A DNA stretch of 32,243 nucleotides from Phycisphaerae bacterium (GCA_016793805.1 JAEUIZ010000052.1:1-32243); one strand, 5' to 3'. Positions 8,542-19,096 are shown, numbered from the stretch's first letter. Numbers and translations are program-made. Notes: a model not told the origin generated them from the sequence alone.

Positions 8542-8639
8542 GGCCCCAAGCCTACAGCGCTCGCCGACCCGGGGCGCGCCGATCGCGTACGATCTTTGTT
8601 CACACGTCGGGGACCTGACACGATGGCGAGGACGAACGG

Positions 8640-11600
8640 TTGAGCCCACAGGAGGCGTTCCAACGGCTTGGGCTGGGCGGGGGCGGGACGCCAGAGCAAA
8701 TCGAGGCGGCGTTCGCGGCGCGCAGCGCGCGGCTGAAGCAGCGGATGGTGGGCGCGTCGAGCGCGTCGGTGCGCGAGGCGATCGAGGCGGACATGTGGGA
8801 GTTGGACGCGGCGCGGACGATCGCGCTGCAGGCCGCCGGGAGCGCCGCGCCGGAGAGCCACCGCCAGAAGCCCAAGCGCGTCGCGCCCCTCGATCCCGAG
8901 CCGCTCATCCGCACCACGATCTCGGTGGTCGCGGGCACGATGGTCGGGGGCAAGGCCGAGGTCAAGCACCCGATCGCGTATGTTGGGGGCGCGCAGGCGT
9001 TCGCGGCGTCGATCCCCGGGCCGGAGATGAAGCAGGCGTCGCTGTTTGTGGTGGACGACCGGCTCGTCCCCGACGCCGCGGCCCGGGCCGATCTGGCGGC
9101 CCACGTGCAGAGTCTGGCCGCCGAGGGACAAGCGTACGTCGCGCTGCTCGAGGTGCTTCAGCACGACGGGCACGCGGTGGTCCTCGCGGAGCACTTGCCG
9201 GGCCGAACGCTGGCCAGCGAGATGCACACGCGGAAGACCGCGGGGCGTCCGGTCCCGACGGAGCGCGCCCTGGCGATCGGCCTGGGGATCTGCGAGGGGC
9301 TCGAGGCGATCCATCGCAAGAAGGCCCACGGCGACCTCCGCCCCGACAACGTCTGGCTGCTGGGCTCGGACGCCGTGAAGGTACTCGATCTCGGGCTGTC
9401 CAAGGCCCTGAAGGATCGGCCGTTCCCGGAGGTTGATGCGGCGGCCCGCGCGTATCGGGCCCCGGAGCAAGGCGGCCCCTCGCGCGACGCACGCTCCGAC
9501 CTGTACGCCGCGGGGGCGATGCTCTATGAACTGTTGACCGGCGCGCCCCCGCGCGAGCCGGGGGTCTCCATTCGCGACGTCCGCAAGGACCTTCCCGACC
9601 ACGTCGCGGCCGCGATCGACCGGGCGCTGGCGCCCAAGCCGGAGGATCGGCATGCGAACGCGGGCGCGATGGCGGCGGCGCTTCGGAGCCGAGCGTCCGG
9701 CGCGCGGCGTGTCCCGGTCGTGGGCCTGGCGGGGTCCGTGCTGCTGGCGGCGGCGCTCGCGTGGGGCGCGACGGCGATCGCCTGGGTGCCGTCGGGACAG
9801 GTCGGAGTGGTCGGGGCGGCGCGGCTCGGCGCGGGCGTGCATCTGCGTCGGCCTTGGCCGCTCGACCGCATGACGCTGGAACGCTCGCGCGAGACGACGG
9901 TGATCCCGCGGCCCGACGAGCGGCCGTCGGCGCCACCGCCGAGCCCGGAGGGCACGAAGGCCGCGCCCAAAGCGCCAGACCCGACGCCGAGCAAGCCTGA
10001 TCCGAAGCCGGAGACGCCGCCCGCCGCGCCTGCGCCCGAGGCGCCGAGGCCCGAGCCCCCGAGGGCGGAGACGCCAAATCCGGATGTCCCGAAGCCGCAG
10101 ACGCCCAGGCCCGACCCGAGCGCGGCGCAGAACGAGGCCCGTGCGACGTATGAAACGGCGCGGGCGAGCGCGGACGCGGCGCGAAGCGAGTGGCGCGGGA
10201 TGCCCGAGGCCCAGGGCGCGCCCGAGCCCGCGGACGCGGAACTGGCCGCCGCACGGAAAGCGCTGGACGACGGGAACTACGCCGAGGCGGCGCGGCTGAT
10301 GCGGGCAGCCGAGGAGAAGTACCGCAAGGCGGCGCGGCTGATCGAGGCCCGGCGCGAGGCCGACCGGGCGAGGCGAGAGGCCGAGCAGCGCGAGCAGCAG
10401 CAGCGGGCCGCGGCGCGTGCGACGTTGGTGAACAGCCTCGACCAGCCGATCGAGTGGCTGTCGCAGAAGCGAACGGTGCTGGTGGCGCAGGCCGAAGCCG
10501 CCGCGAAGGAAGAGGCCGATCTCGAGGCTCAACTGGCGCAGGCCCAGGGCGCCGCAAAGAACGAGATCGCCGTGCGCCTCGCGCGGGCACGGCTCGACCG
10601 CGCCAAGCACGATCAGGCGGTTGAGACGTTCGACGCCTTCCAAACCGGCCGGCAGCGTGCCCTCGAAGCCGAACGCGACGCGGCGATCGCGGCGCTGGAC
10701 GCGGGCGGCTCGATCGACGCGGCGACCACCAAGGCCGCCGACTTGGCGGGACGTGGCCCTGGGCTGGACAAGGCACTGGACCGGCTCGAGGCCGTGGCGC
10801 AGATGCGCGCCCTGCTCCTGCCTCGCTGGGGCACTTGGCTCGCCCGGCCCGCCGAGGTCCGCACCCCGCTGGCGCCCAAGGAGGCCGAAGCCAAACGACT
10901 GATCGAGCAGGCCGACGCGGCGATTGCCGGAGGCAACCTCGATGCCTCGCTCCAGCACCTCTCCGGCGCGGGGGCGGCGATGGACGCGCTGGAGAGTGCC
11001 GCGACGAAGTCGGCGTCGGTCGATGGTGCGCGGCAGGGTGCGCGCACGGCGCTCTCGATGTGGGAGACGACCTACGCACCGTGGAAGGGCAAGAACCTCG
11101 CCGAGCCCCCGGCAGTGGTCGCGGCGAAGCAGGCGCTCGCGCAGGCCGACGCCGCCGCCCCGCGCGACCCCACCACCGCCTCGACGCTCTACGCCAAGGC
11201 CGAGGCCGACCTGAAGCAGGAGACGTCGCGGCTCATGCAGGACGCCGAGGGCGTGAAGGGCCAGATCGGCGACGACGGGTTGGGCGAGGTGCATCGCGTT
11301 GTGGACGCCGGGGACGTGCCCAGGCTGGCGCGGCTCCTGCAGATGGGCGCGAACCCGAGCCTCCGCGACCGGGGTGGCGAGACCCCCGCGGCCCGCGCCA
11401 CCCGGCTCGGCAACGCGCCGGCCCTCGGGCTCCTGCTCGACGCGGGCGCTGCCGCGTCGGAGATGGGCCATCGCGCCGGAGCAGCCGGCAACGCGGAGAA
11501 CGTCCCCCTCGCGTTCCTGGCCGTCGATGCGCCCGCGTGCTTCGACGTGCTGGTTGCGCACCGCCGACCCGACGGCACCCCGACCCTCGGCCCGACGCTG

Positions 11601-11852
11601 GCCAAGCAGGTCTATGGCGGGGAGATGCTCTCGCACTACATCGCGTCGCGGCCGATCCCATGCGCCGCCAAGGAACGCCTCTTTCGCGCGATGCTCCAAT
11701 CCGGCACGCTCGACCCGGCCACGCAGAAACAGTTGCTGACGCTGAGTTCGGCCAAGTCCGGGAACACCAAGACCGCCGAGCAACTGCTCGAGGGCGCGGG
11801 ATGTGCCGCGCTGGCGCAGTACCTCCGCGAGACGCTCGCCCGCCTGCCATAG
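8640..11852 (+). CDS. Membrane-anchored Ser/Thr kinase-like protein with ankyrin-like repeats
   Basis: A 1,070-residue protein starting at TTG (8640); an in-frame stop at 8616 excludes an earlier ATG, and GAGG at 8628-8631 serves as ribosome site. Order of parts: a J-domain-like helical hairpin (~2-60); a Hanks-type kinase domain (~90-355); one membrane helix (~358-383); a Pro/Glu/Lys-rich linker (~400-500); a long Ala/Arg/Glu coiled-coil region (~500-870); ankyrin-like repeats (~880-985, e.g. VPRLARLLQMGANPSLRDR, GNAPALGLLLDAGA); and a helical C-terminal part. Kinase loops: HGDLRPDN (230-237) keeps catalytic Asp232 and Asn237 but has Gly for Arg and Arg for Lys; DLG (250-252) replaces DFG; APE is at 274-276. 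I see no glycine-rich loop or clear ATP-binding Lys, so it may be a pseudokinase. Planctomycetes have many such kinases. Confidence 0.85.
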   Translation: MSPQEAFQRLGLGGGGTPEQIEAAFAARSARLKQRMVGASSASVREAIEADMWELDAARTIALQAAGSAAPESHRQKPKRVAPLDPEPLIRTTISVVAGTMVGGKAEVKHPIAYVGGAQAFAASIPGPEMKQASLFVVDDRLVPDAAARADLAAHVQSLAAEGQAYVALLEVLQHDGHAVVLAEHLPGRTLASEMHTRKTAGRPVPTERALAIGLGICEGLEAIHRKKAHGDLRPDNVWLLGSDAVKVLDLGLSKALKDRPFPEVDAAARAYRAPEQGGPSRDARSDLYAAGAMLYELLTGAPPREPGVSIRDVRKDLPDHVAAAIDRALAPKPEDRHANAGAMAAALRSRASGARRVPVVGLAGSVLLAAALAWGATAIAWVPSGQVGVVGAARLGAGVHLRRPWPLDRMTLERSRETTVIPRPDERPSAPPPSPEGTKAAPKAPDPTPSKPDPKPETPPAAPAPEAPRPEPPRAETPNPDVPKPQTPRPDPSAAQNEARATYETARASADAARSEWRGMPEAQGAPEPADAELAAARKALDDGNYAEAARLMRAAEEKYRKAARLIEARREADRARREAEQREQQQRAAARATLVNSLDQPIEWLSQKRTVLVAQAEAAAKEEADLEAQLAQAQGAAKNEIAVRLARARLDRAKHDQAVETFDAFQTGRQRALEAERDAAIAALDAGGSIDAATTKAADLAGRGPGLDKALDRLEAVAQMRALLLPRWGTWLARPAEVRTPLAPKEAEAKRLIEQADAAIAGGNLDASLQHLSGAGAAMDALESAATKSASVDGARQGARTALSMWETTYAPWKGKNLAEPPAVVAAKQALAQADAAAPRDPTTASTLYAKAEADLKQETSRLMQDAEGVKGQIGDDGLGEVHRVVDAGDVPRLARLLQMGANPSLRDRGGETPAARATRLGNAPALGLLLDAGAAASEMGHRAGAAGNAENVPLAFLAVDAPACFDVLVAHRRPDGTPTLGPTLAKQVYGGEMLSHYIASRPIPCAAKERLFRAMLQSGTLDPATQKQLLTLSSAKSGNTKTAEQLLEGAGCAALAQYLRETLARLP

Positions 11853-11964
11853 GCCAGCGACGGCCACGCCTCGGCGAGACCCACTATCCCGATAGACCGA
11901 GGTGGCCGGGCCCGTGCGTGCGGACCACGGGCGAGCGGGGCGTCATTTCGCGGGTGCCGACCGC

Positions 11965-11993
11965 TTGCTCGACCCCCTCGCCCGCGCTACAGT
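11965..11993 (+). promoter_or_regulatory. Promoter of tRNA-Pro
   Basis: TTGCTC (11965-11970) and TACAGT (11988-11993) with a 17-base spacer; initiation would fall near 12000, two bases before the tRNA. Consensus matches are 3/6 and 4/6. Confidence 0.45.
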
Positions 11994-12001
11994 GCCGCGA
12001 C

Positions 12002-12075
12002 CGGGGTGTAGCGCAGCTTGGTAGCGCGTCTCGTTCGGGACGAGAAGGTCGTAGGTTCAAATCCTATCACCCCGA
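12002..12075 (+). tRNA. tRNA-Pro (anticodon CGG)
   Basis: A 74-base cloverleaf. Acceptor strands CGGGGTG (12002-12008) and CACCCCG (12068-12074) pair fully; discriminator A. The anticodon arm is TCTCG-TTCGGGA-CGAGA, with CGG at the centre of the 7-base loop, reading CCG proline codons. The T arm is GTAGG-TTCAAAT-CCTAT. The 3' CCA is not encoded. Confidence 0.95.
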
Positions 12076-12087
12076 TTTTGCAGTCGT

Positions 12088-12124
12088 GATGGCCTCGGCA
12101 ACTGCCGGGGCCATCGGTGTTTAT
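12088..12124 (+). terminator. Terminator after tRNA-Pro
   Basis: An 11-bp stem GATGGCCTCGG (12088-12098) / CCGGGGCCATC (12105-12115) with one G-U pair and loop CAACTG, then GGTGTTTAT. The tail has only a weak U-tract. Confidence 0.7.
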
Positions 12125-12265
12125 GGGATAGTTCGACTGCGTCCTGTCAACCGCAGAGCAACACTCATGCACACGAGCAAACTCCAAGATGAGGAGTCTG
12201 CCCAACGCGCCCCACAGGGGAGACGCGACCTTGTCGTCGCTCAATCATGACGCGTGGCCAGCGCC

Positions 12266-12293
12266 TTGACCGCACCGGCGCATGGGGTATGAA
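12266..12293 (+). promoter_or_regulatory. Possible promoter of the DinB-like gene
   Basis: TTGACC (12266-12271), 16-base spacer, TATGAA (12288-12293). If real, the ATG at 12282 lies inside the promoter and translation must begin at the ATG at 12327. Confidence 0.4.
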
Positions 12294-12326
12294 GAGACCG
12301 ACGGCTTTCCGCGCATAGCGTTCATC

Positions 12327-12836
12327 ATGAGCACCCACAACTCCTACGACGCGATTGGCGCGATCCTGAATATCCACGCGATGATCCACGGGTTCCTCAT
12401 CGATGCCGTCGAAGACGTTCCCGAGTCCCGCATGACCGAGCAGCCCGGGACCATCGTCAACCACCCGGCGTGGACGCTGTCGCATCTCAACGCGTACGCG
12501 GGAGTGCTGCTGTCGATGCTCGACGACCCGAGCGTGCGGACGGCCGACGCCGAGCTGGAGCGGTTCGGGTATGGCACGACGCCCATAGCCGACCGCGCGG
12601 CCTATGCGACGAAGCGCGAACTGCTTGACCGGTTCAGAGACCGGAACGCGCGGCTTGCCGCGGTCGTCGCCGAGAAGCATGCGGGCTACTTTCCGAGACC
12701 CTCGCCGGAGAAGTTCCACCCCCTTGCGCCGACCATCGGGCACGTCGCCATCACGCTGCTTGTGACGCACCCGCCGCATCATCTTGGCCAACTGAAGCAA
12801 TGGCGCCGCGCCGTCGGAATCGCGGAAAGGGTGTAA
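12327..12836 (+). CDS. DinB/YfiT-like four-helix putative metalloenzyme
   Basis: A 169-residue protein with the layout of the DinB_2/YfiT superfamily: a four-helix bundle with a His triad that binds a divalent metal. Candidate ligands are the His in ILNIHAMIHGF (helix 1), the His in NHPAWTLSHLNAY (helix 2) and the pair in THPPHHLGQLKQWRRAVG (helix 4); the last motif (H-x3-H-x-x-Q) is the strongest mark of the family. Members act as thiol-dependent S-transferases or are induced by DNA damage; the substrate here is unknown. I chose the ATG at 12327 over the one at 12282 because the latter lies within a likely promoter and adds 15 non-conserved residues. It stands alone between tRNA-Pro and the convergent katG operon. 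Confidence 0.75.
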   Translation: MSTHNSYDAIGAILNIHAMIHGFLIDAVEDVPESRMTEQPGTIVNHPAWTLSHLNAYAGVLLSMLDDPSVRTADAELERFGYGTTPIADRAAYATKRELLDRFRDRNARLAAVVAEKHAGYFPRPSPEKFHPLAPTIGHVAITLLVTHPPHHLGQLKQWRRAVGIAERV

Positions 12837-13059
12837 CGAGAGGTGTGGTGACGAAAGAGAATCTCACCAACACAGGCGATCGCAGCGGACGGGACAGCGG
12901 GAGGAGTGGATTGCAAAGGCGCCGGAGTTCGCACGCCCACACTCTGACGCTCTCCAAGAAAGGGACGCTTGGCCTCCCGCCACTCCGATTCGCGATCGAA
13001 GGGCCGTTGGCTTTCCCGGGCCCGCTTCGTCGCGGTTCATCAGCACACTCATGATCGGC

Positions 13060-13078
13060 GGGCGGCCCCGCGCCGCCC
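13060..13078 (-). terminator. Hairpin after katG
   Basis: GGGCGGC-CCCGC-GCCGCCC, a 7-bp stem starting 7 bases beyond the katG stop (minus strand). There is no U tract. The remaining 12837-13059 between the convergent genes shows no convincing gene. Confidence 0.45.
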
Positions 13079-13084
13079 CGAGCC

Positions 13085-15749
<2,665 letters not shown>

Positions 15750-15751
15750 TC

Positions 15752-15786
15752 AGTACAATTCTAGACTCGTTTCTTGACTCAGTCCA
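15752..15786 (-). promoter_or_regulatory. Promoter of the fur/perR-katG operon, possibly leaderless
   Basis: Minus strand: TGGACT (15786-15781), 17-base spacer, TAGAAT (15763-15758; 5/6 match). The start codon lies only 8 bases beyond the -10, so transcription would begin at or next to the ATG and no ribosome site could be transcribed. A weak palindrome, AGTACAATTCTAGACT (plus strand, 15752-15767), overlaps the -10 and could be an autoregulatory operator. Confidence 0.55.
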
Positions 15787-15976
15787 GAAGTCGATTAAAT
15801 CCATATGATCGCGGAAGGGGAACACCGGCCGGGGTTTCCGAGGCCGGCACTAGGCATGTGATGAGCACCCCTGCTCGGCTCACGGGCGCGCCGAAACGCC
15901 GTCCTCGGCGGCGATCGGCAGTCTGGCGCTGTCACCCCGGAGGCGCTCGCTGCCGGTTCTGTACGATGGGCCCACC

Positions 15977-17053
15977 ATGGGATCGACTCGAACCAAGCGA
16001 CGGGCTCGCGCGACGGGCCCAAAGCCCCTGACCAAGGCGACCCGGAAGCCACGGCCTCGCGCGGCCGATCGGTCCGAAGGGCCAAGCGACGCGCGTCGCC
16101 GGATCGACCGGCGCATCGCCGAACTCGGGGATTGGCGCGGCGAGATGCTCGCGCGGGTGCGATCGCTCATCGCCAAGGCCATTCCCGGAGTCGCCGAGGA
16201 ATGGAAGTGGAACGTGCCCGTCTGGTCCGGCCCCGCGGGCGGGATCATCTGCACCGGCGAGACATATAAGAACGCCGTCAAACTCACGTTCGCCCGGGGC
16301 GCTTCGCTCCCCGATCCGCACGGGCTGTTCAACTCCAGCCTCTCTGGCAGCACCCGACGTGCGATCGACCTGCGCGAGGGCGACACGATCAACGAGCGCG
16401 CGTTCCTCGCGCTCATTCGCGCGGCCGCGACAACCGGCCCGGCACGATCGGCCAAGACCATTTCGACGCGATCGCCCGGCCCCAGACTCCTCTCCGGCGG
16501 CAACCCGCAGATCGCCAAGGCCGACGGCGAGGCGCCGGTTCAGGCCTATATCGCCGCGATGTCCGGCGGGGGCGCGGGCTGGAAGCGCGACATCGGACGC
16601 CGACTCGACGACCTCATCACGCGCACGGTCCCCGGCGTGCGCAAGGCCGTCCGTTGGAACTCGCCGTTCTATGGGGCGCCGGCGTCATCGCTCCCTGCCG
16701 CGAGACAATCCGATATCCGCTCGTCAGCGAGCGGCCGCCGCCAGCCGTCGCGAGCGTCCGGCGTCTCGGCACGCACGCAGCATGCCGCGCAGGCCGCCCG
16801 AGGCGCGTCGGACGTCCAAGGCGCGTCGGACGTCCAAGCCTTGCCGACGGGATGGTTCCTTTCCTTCCACTGCTTCACGAAGTACGTGAAGGTCGCGTTC
16901 TTTCGCGGGGCGTCGCTTCGGCCGCTGCCGCCCGGCGAGTCCAAGGACAAGGACGTGCGGTACCTCGACATCCGCGAGGGCGAGTGGCCGGGCGATGCGA
17001 TCTTGGCGAGTTGGATCGCGCAGGCCGCGCGGCAGCCCGGCTGGGTGCCGTAG
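15977..17053 (+). CDS. Tandem DUF1801 (YdhG-like) protein with a low-complexity insertion
   Basis: A 358-residue protein with a basic N-terminal tail (residues 1-40) and two DUF1801-type domains. Domain 1 (~45-155) shows IPGVAEEWKWNVPVWSG, KNAVKLTFARGASL and RRAIDLREGDTI. Domain 2 (~190-350) shows VPGVRKAVRWNSPFYGA, GWFLSFHCFTKYVKVAFFRG and VRYLDIREGEW. The fold is an alpha-beta domain of unknown biochemical role, common in bacteria. Domain 2 is split between FYGA and GWFLSF by ~56 Ser/Ala/Arg-rich residues (~236-291), which include a doubled GASDVQ; the intact reading frame suggests tolerated insertion rather than decay. ATG at 15977; no strong ribosome site. The spacer to the divergent fur gene is 227 bases. 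This is the last chromosomal-looking gene before the island junction. Confidence 0.78.
   Translation: MGSTRTKRRARATGPKPLTKATRKPRPRAADRSEGPSDARRRIDRRIAELGDWRGEMLARVRSLIAKAIPGVAEEWKWNVPVWSGPAGGIICTGETYKNAVKLTFARGASLPDPHGLFNSSLSGSTRRAIDLREGDTINERAFLALIRAAATTGPARSAKTISTRSPGPRLLSGGNPQIAKADGEAPVQAYIAAMSGGGAGWKRDIGRRLDDLITRTVPGVRKAVRWNSPFYGAPASSLPAARQSDIRSSASGRRQPSRASGVSARTQHAAQAARGASDVQGASDVQALPTGWFLSFHCFTKYVKVAFFRGASLRPLPPGESKDKDVRYLDIREGEWPGDAILASWIAQAARQPGWVP
16801..16836 (+). repeat. 18-bp tandem duplication inside the DUF1801 gene
   Basis: Two perfect copies of an 18-base unit (AGGCGCGTCGGACGTCCA) lie inside the stretch that interrupts domain 2; they keep frame. Confidence 0.9.
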
Positions 17054-17115
17054 GCAGGTTGCCAGACAGGTCGCCGTATTCGCCGCGCGATAGCGTGACC
17101 GCCCCCGTGCCATCC

Positions 17116-17138
17116 GCATCACCGGGTCCCGGCGATGC
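17116..17138. terminator. Near-palindrome before the island junction
   Basis: GCATC-A-CCGGG-T-CCCGG-C-GATGC, a near-perfect 23-base palindrome 63 bases after the DUF1801 stop and 52 bases before the tRNA fragment. It could be a terminator or part of a recombination site. Confidence 0.35.
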
Positions 17139-17177
17139 AGAACGTTGTTGGACGCGTGCCGTGCGCACCCGTCGTGA

Positions 17178-17495
17178 GCGTGGTTTCAATGGAGCCGGGG
17201 GGAATCGAACCCCCAAGCACCTGCGGAATCTCCGGGAGTTTATGCCAATCCCGAGCAGCGCGCAGCGCCAGGCGCAGCGCGGGCCGCACCGGGGGCCAAA
17301 CGGGGTGCAGGACGTGGTCAGACGGGCGGCCCGGCACGCGGGTCAGTCCCGCCCACGTCGCGGCCAGACGCCGGGGGTGGCCATGCTTCGCCCGATGCCG
17401 ACCTGGACCGACTCGTGGCGGCGTGGGCCAACCTGCCGCCCGACGTGCGCGCCGGGATCGTCACGGCGCTCGGCGCGGCCACGCCCGCCCGCTGA
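17178..17495 (+). pseudogene. Start-less C-terminal tail, probably of a tyrosine integrase
   Basis: The frame is open from just after the stop at 17175-17177 to the TGA at 17493-17495 but has no good start codon. It crosses the tRNA fragment (GESNPQAPAESPGV...) and ends in a protein-like helical segment, DADLDRLVAAWANLPPDVRA then GIVTALGAATPAR. From memory, similar endings (acidic-start helix, W-x-x-LP-x-x-[IV]RA-x-I) close tyrosine integrases of planctomycete islands; this was not checked by search. The catalytic body is absent here. The likely explanation is that the att site lies inside the 3' end of the integrase gene, so integration separates body and tail. Function of the fragment alone is doubtful. 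Confidence 0.5.
17190..17217 (-). other. 3' tRNA fragment = probable island attachment site (left end)
   Basis: On the minus strand, GGGGG-TTCGATT-CCCCC (17214-17198) is a perfect T arm, followed by a 7-base acceptor strand CGGCTCC (17197-17191) and discriminator A (17190). No matching 5' acceptor strand (GGAGCCG) or anticodon arm occurs in the ~90 bases where a whole tRNA would extend. Integrases commonly recombine at tRNA 3' ends and leave such a fragment at one end of the island, with the whole tRNA at the other. The partner site is not in this window. Confidence 0.65.
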
Positions 17496-17941
17496 CCCCG
17501 CCCGACGCCCGACAGAACCGACGAAACCCCCAACCCCGCGACGCGGCGGGCCATCGACGCCCGTTTCGTCAGCGGCAACGGTGCCATGGTTCCTTCCCGC
17601 CGGGCTCGCCGACGTGACGCCCGCGGGAACAGCCGCGGGGATAGACAGACTTTCTTTTGCCTGTCCGAACGCGGGGGTAAGTACGTCCCAGACTTCGGAC
17701 GCGACGGGGCGATCGTGGGCGATAGGGTGGCAATCTGGCGTGCCAGCCCGCACCGACGCGGGGTGCAGTCGCCCCGCGGCCACATCGCCGCGTTTCCCGC
17801 CCCGTGTCGGCACCTTTGCCCACAACCGGCAGATTCTCGGCGAATCCTCGCCGAATCGCCTTGCTGCTGGCGCGATGTCACGCCTTCATGTGTCACAACG
17901 CGGGGCCGAACCCCGCGACCCCCACGAAGGAGAACGCAGCG
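17496..17941. other. 446-base stretch without a convincing gene
   Basis: Codable frames here are Arg/Pro-rich on both strands and show no domain. The stretch contains a hairpin TCGGCGA-ATCC-TCGCCGA (17837-17854) and the leader hairpin listed separately. It probably holds the promoter of the following small genes, but I cannot point to one with confidence. Confidence 0.5.
17899..17917 (+). promoter_or_regulatory. Leader hairpin before the first small island gene
   Basis: CGCGGGG-CCGAA-CCCCGCG, a perfect 7-bp stem ending about 10 bases before the AAGGAGA ribosome site. It may stabilise the mRNA 5' end or act as an attenuator. Confidence 0.35.
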
Positions 17942-18289
17942 ATGAGCACGAAGAACCGCATCCCGACCAAGGCCGACCTCGACGCGATGCTCCCCGCCCT
18001 GCGGGCGCTCGCCAACACCACGCCCTTCGGCTTCGCCAAGGTGACCCGCAGCGACGTGGGGGGCACGGCGAACCCGGACGTCAGCATCGACCTGCCCACG
18101 CCCGGCGGCAGCCCGATCACCATCAACGCCCACGTCGCCTACGGGTCGGTGTGGGAGGTGACCGTCTCGAGCGCCTCCTTCCGCCTCGGCACGCCCGACG
18201 AGGTCCGCACCACAGCGGGGGTGCTGAACGTCGCCCACGCCGTCGCCGCACTCCTCGCCTCGATCACCACCACCCCCACGAGCCGCTGA
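17942..18289 (+). CDS. Small island protein of unknown function
   Basis: A 115-residue protein with a good ribosome site (AAGGAGA) and ATG. It has an N-terminal helix (KADLDAMLPALRALANTTP), a central beta-rich part (FGFAKVTRSDVGGTANPDVS, ITINAHVAYGSVWEVTVSSA) and a C-terminal helix (NVAHAVAALLASI). No signal peptide, membrane segment or catalytic motif. I do not recognise the family. It is the first of three or four small genes in the same direction, of the kind that fills planctomycete integrative islands. Confidence 0.75.
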   Translation: MSTKNRIPTKADLDAMLPALRALANTTPFGFAKVTRSDVGGTANPDVSIDLPTPGGSPITINAHVAYGSVWEVTVSSASFRLGTPDEVRTTAGVLNVAHAVAALLASITTTPTSR

Positions 18290-18301
18290 AAGGACGCCGC
18301 C

Positions 18302-18667
18302 ATGAGCACCAAGCGCATCGACGCCACCACGAAGACCACGCTCGACCTCGCCAAGACCCTCGCCAAGCGCGGCTTCCGCATCCCCGCCATCGAGGTCCAC
18401 ACGCCAGACGGGCGTACCTGGAACATCGCGACGGTCCCCGCCGGACGCGGCCGCCACGCCGACGGCCACTGGGGGGCTCGCCCCTCGGCACGCGGCGGCT
18501 TCCGCCTCTTCGAGTTCGACTACGACCGCGAGGTCCACGAGGAGCACGACGCGGTCGAGGGCGACACCTGGACCGTCGACGAACTCATCGACTACCTGCG
18601 GGCGGTTGGCCAACCGAAGGACACGACCAGTTGGGACCGCCCCAACGACAGCCACCCGACGACCTGA
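18302..18667 (+). CDS. Small island protein of unknown function
   Basis: A 121-residue soluble protein whose start (MSTK) resembles that of the preceding gene, 12 bases upstream, with AAAGGA as ribosome site. The sequence is acidic towards the end (DYDREVHEEHDAVEGDTWTV, DELIDYLRAVG) and has an early helix (TTKTTLDLAKTLAKRGFRIP) followed by VHTPDGRTWNIATVPAG. No family recognised. It probably forms an operon with 17942-18289. A hairpin terminator begins at its stop codon. Confidence 0.75.
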   Translation: MSTKRIDATTKTTLDLAKTLAKRGFRIPAIEVHTPDGRTWNIATVPAGRGRHADGHWGARPSARGGFRLFEFDYDREVHEEHDAVEGDTWTVDELIDYLRAVGQPKDTTSWDRPNDSHPTT

Positions 18668-18695
18668 AGCCCGCGACGAGCGGGCTTCGGTGTTT
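18666..18695 (+). terminator. Terminator after the first two small island genes
   Basis: A perfect 9-bp stem GAAGCCCGC (18666-18674) / GCGGGCTTC (18680-18688), loop GACGA, then GGTGTTTA. The first stem bases overlap the stop codon. The tail matches that of the tRNA-Pro terminator. Confidence 0.75.
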
Positions 18696-18739
18696 ACCGG
18701 AGGACCGCATTCACCACACCAACCCGGAGGAGCACGACC

Positions 18740-19003
18740 ATGACGAAGCGCACCCGAGAGACCACGAAGCCAGAACCGACCGCCGCCGAGACCTACGCCG
18801 CGCGGCGGAACGACATCGCCCGCCTCCTCGACGTGCTGGCGATGGAACTGGACAAACACGACGAGCGCGCCAAGGCCGACCCGCGCAACTGGGGCCTGCC
18901 CGGCAACCTCGGCAAGGTCCGCAGCGACCTGATCGACCTGGTCGGCTTCATCAGCGGGATGGAGCGCGAGCGCATCGAGGAGTTCCTGCGCGACGCCGAG
19001 TGA
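18740..19003 (+). CDS. Small charged island protein of unknown function
   Basis: An 87-residue, strongly helical and charged protein (ETYAARRNDIARLLDVLAME, KVRSDLIDLVGFISGMERER) preceded by GGAGGAG (18727-18733). The length and helix spacing would suit a small coiled-coil or partner protein. No family recognised. It is separated from the upstream pair by a terminator and from the HARE-HTH gene by two hairpins. Confidence 0.72.
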   Translation: MTKRTRETTKPEPTAAETYAARRNDIARLLDVLAMELDKHDERAKADPRNWGLPGNLGKVRSDLIDLVGFISGMERERIEEFLRDAE

Positions 19004-19047
19004 GCCCCGCCGCGCGGCGTCGCGGGGAACCGCGACCGCCACGCTTC

Positions 19048-19068
19048 CCCGCCGCAGCGTGCGGCGGG
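19048..19068 (+). terminator. Hairpin between small island genes
   Basis: CCCGCCGC-AGCGT-GCGGCGGG, a perfect 8-bp stem 45 bases after the stop of 18740-19003. A second GC-rich inverted repeat (CCCCGC...GCGGGG, ~19005-19026) lies before it. No U tract. Confidence 0.45.
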
Positions 19069-19096
19069 CAATCGCACCAAGAAGAAGGAGTCCGAC

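Noticed and set aside
8163..11867. Very long open frame (1,234 codons) on the minus strand
   Set aside because: It is antisense to the kinase-like gene and UbiA gene, is Arg/Gly-rich and shows no domain; a high-GC artefact.
12282..12326. Earlier start of the DinB-like gene at ATG 12282
   Set aside because: It would lie within the TTGACC/TATGAA promoter and adds residues without family similarity.
17188..17275. A complete tRNA on the minus strand
   Set aside because: Only the T arm and 3' acceptor strand are present; no GGAGCCG-like 5' strand or anticodon arm could be found.
17586..17945. 119-codon frame as a gene in the island leader
   Set aside because: Composition is Arg/Pro/Cys-rich, no motif, and it overlaps the ribosome site of the next gene.
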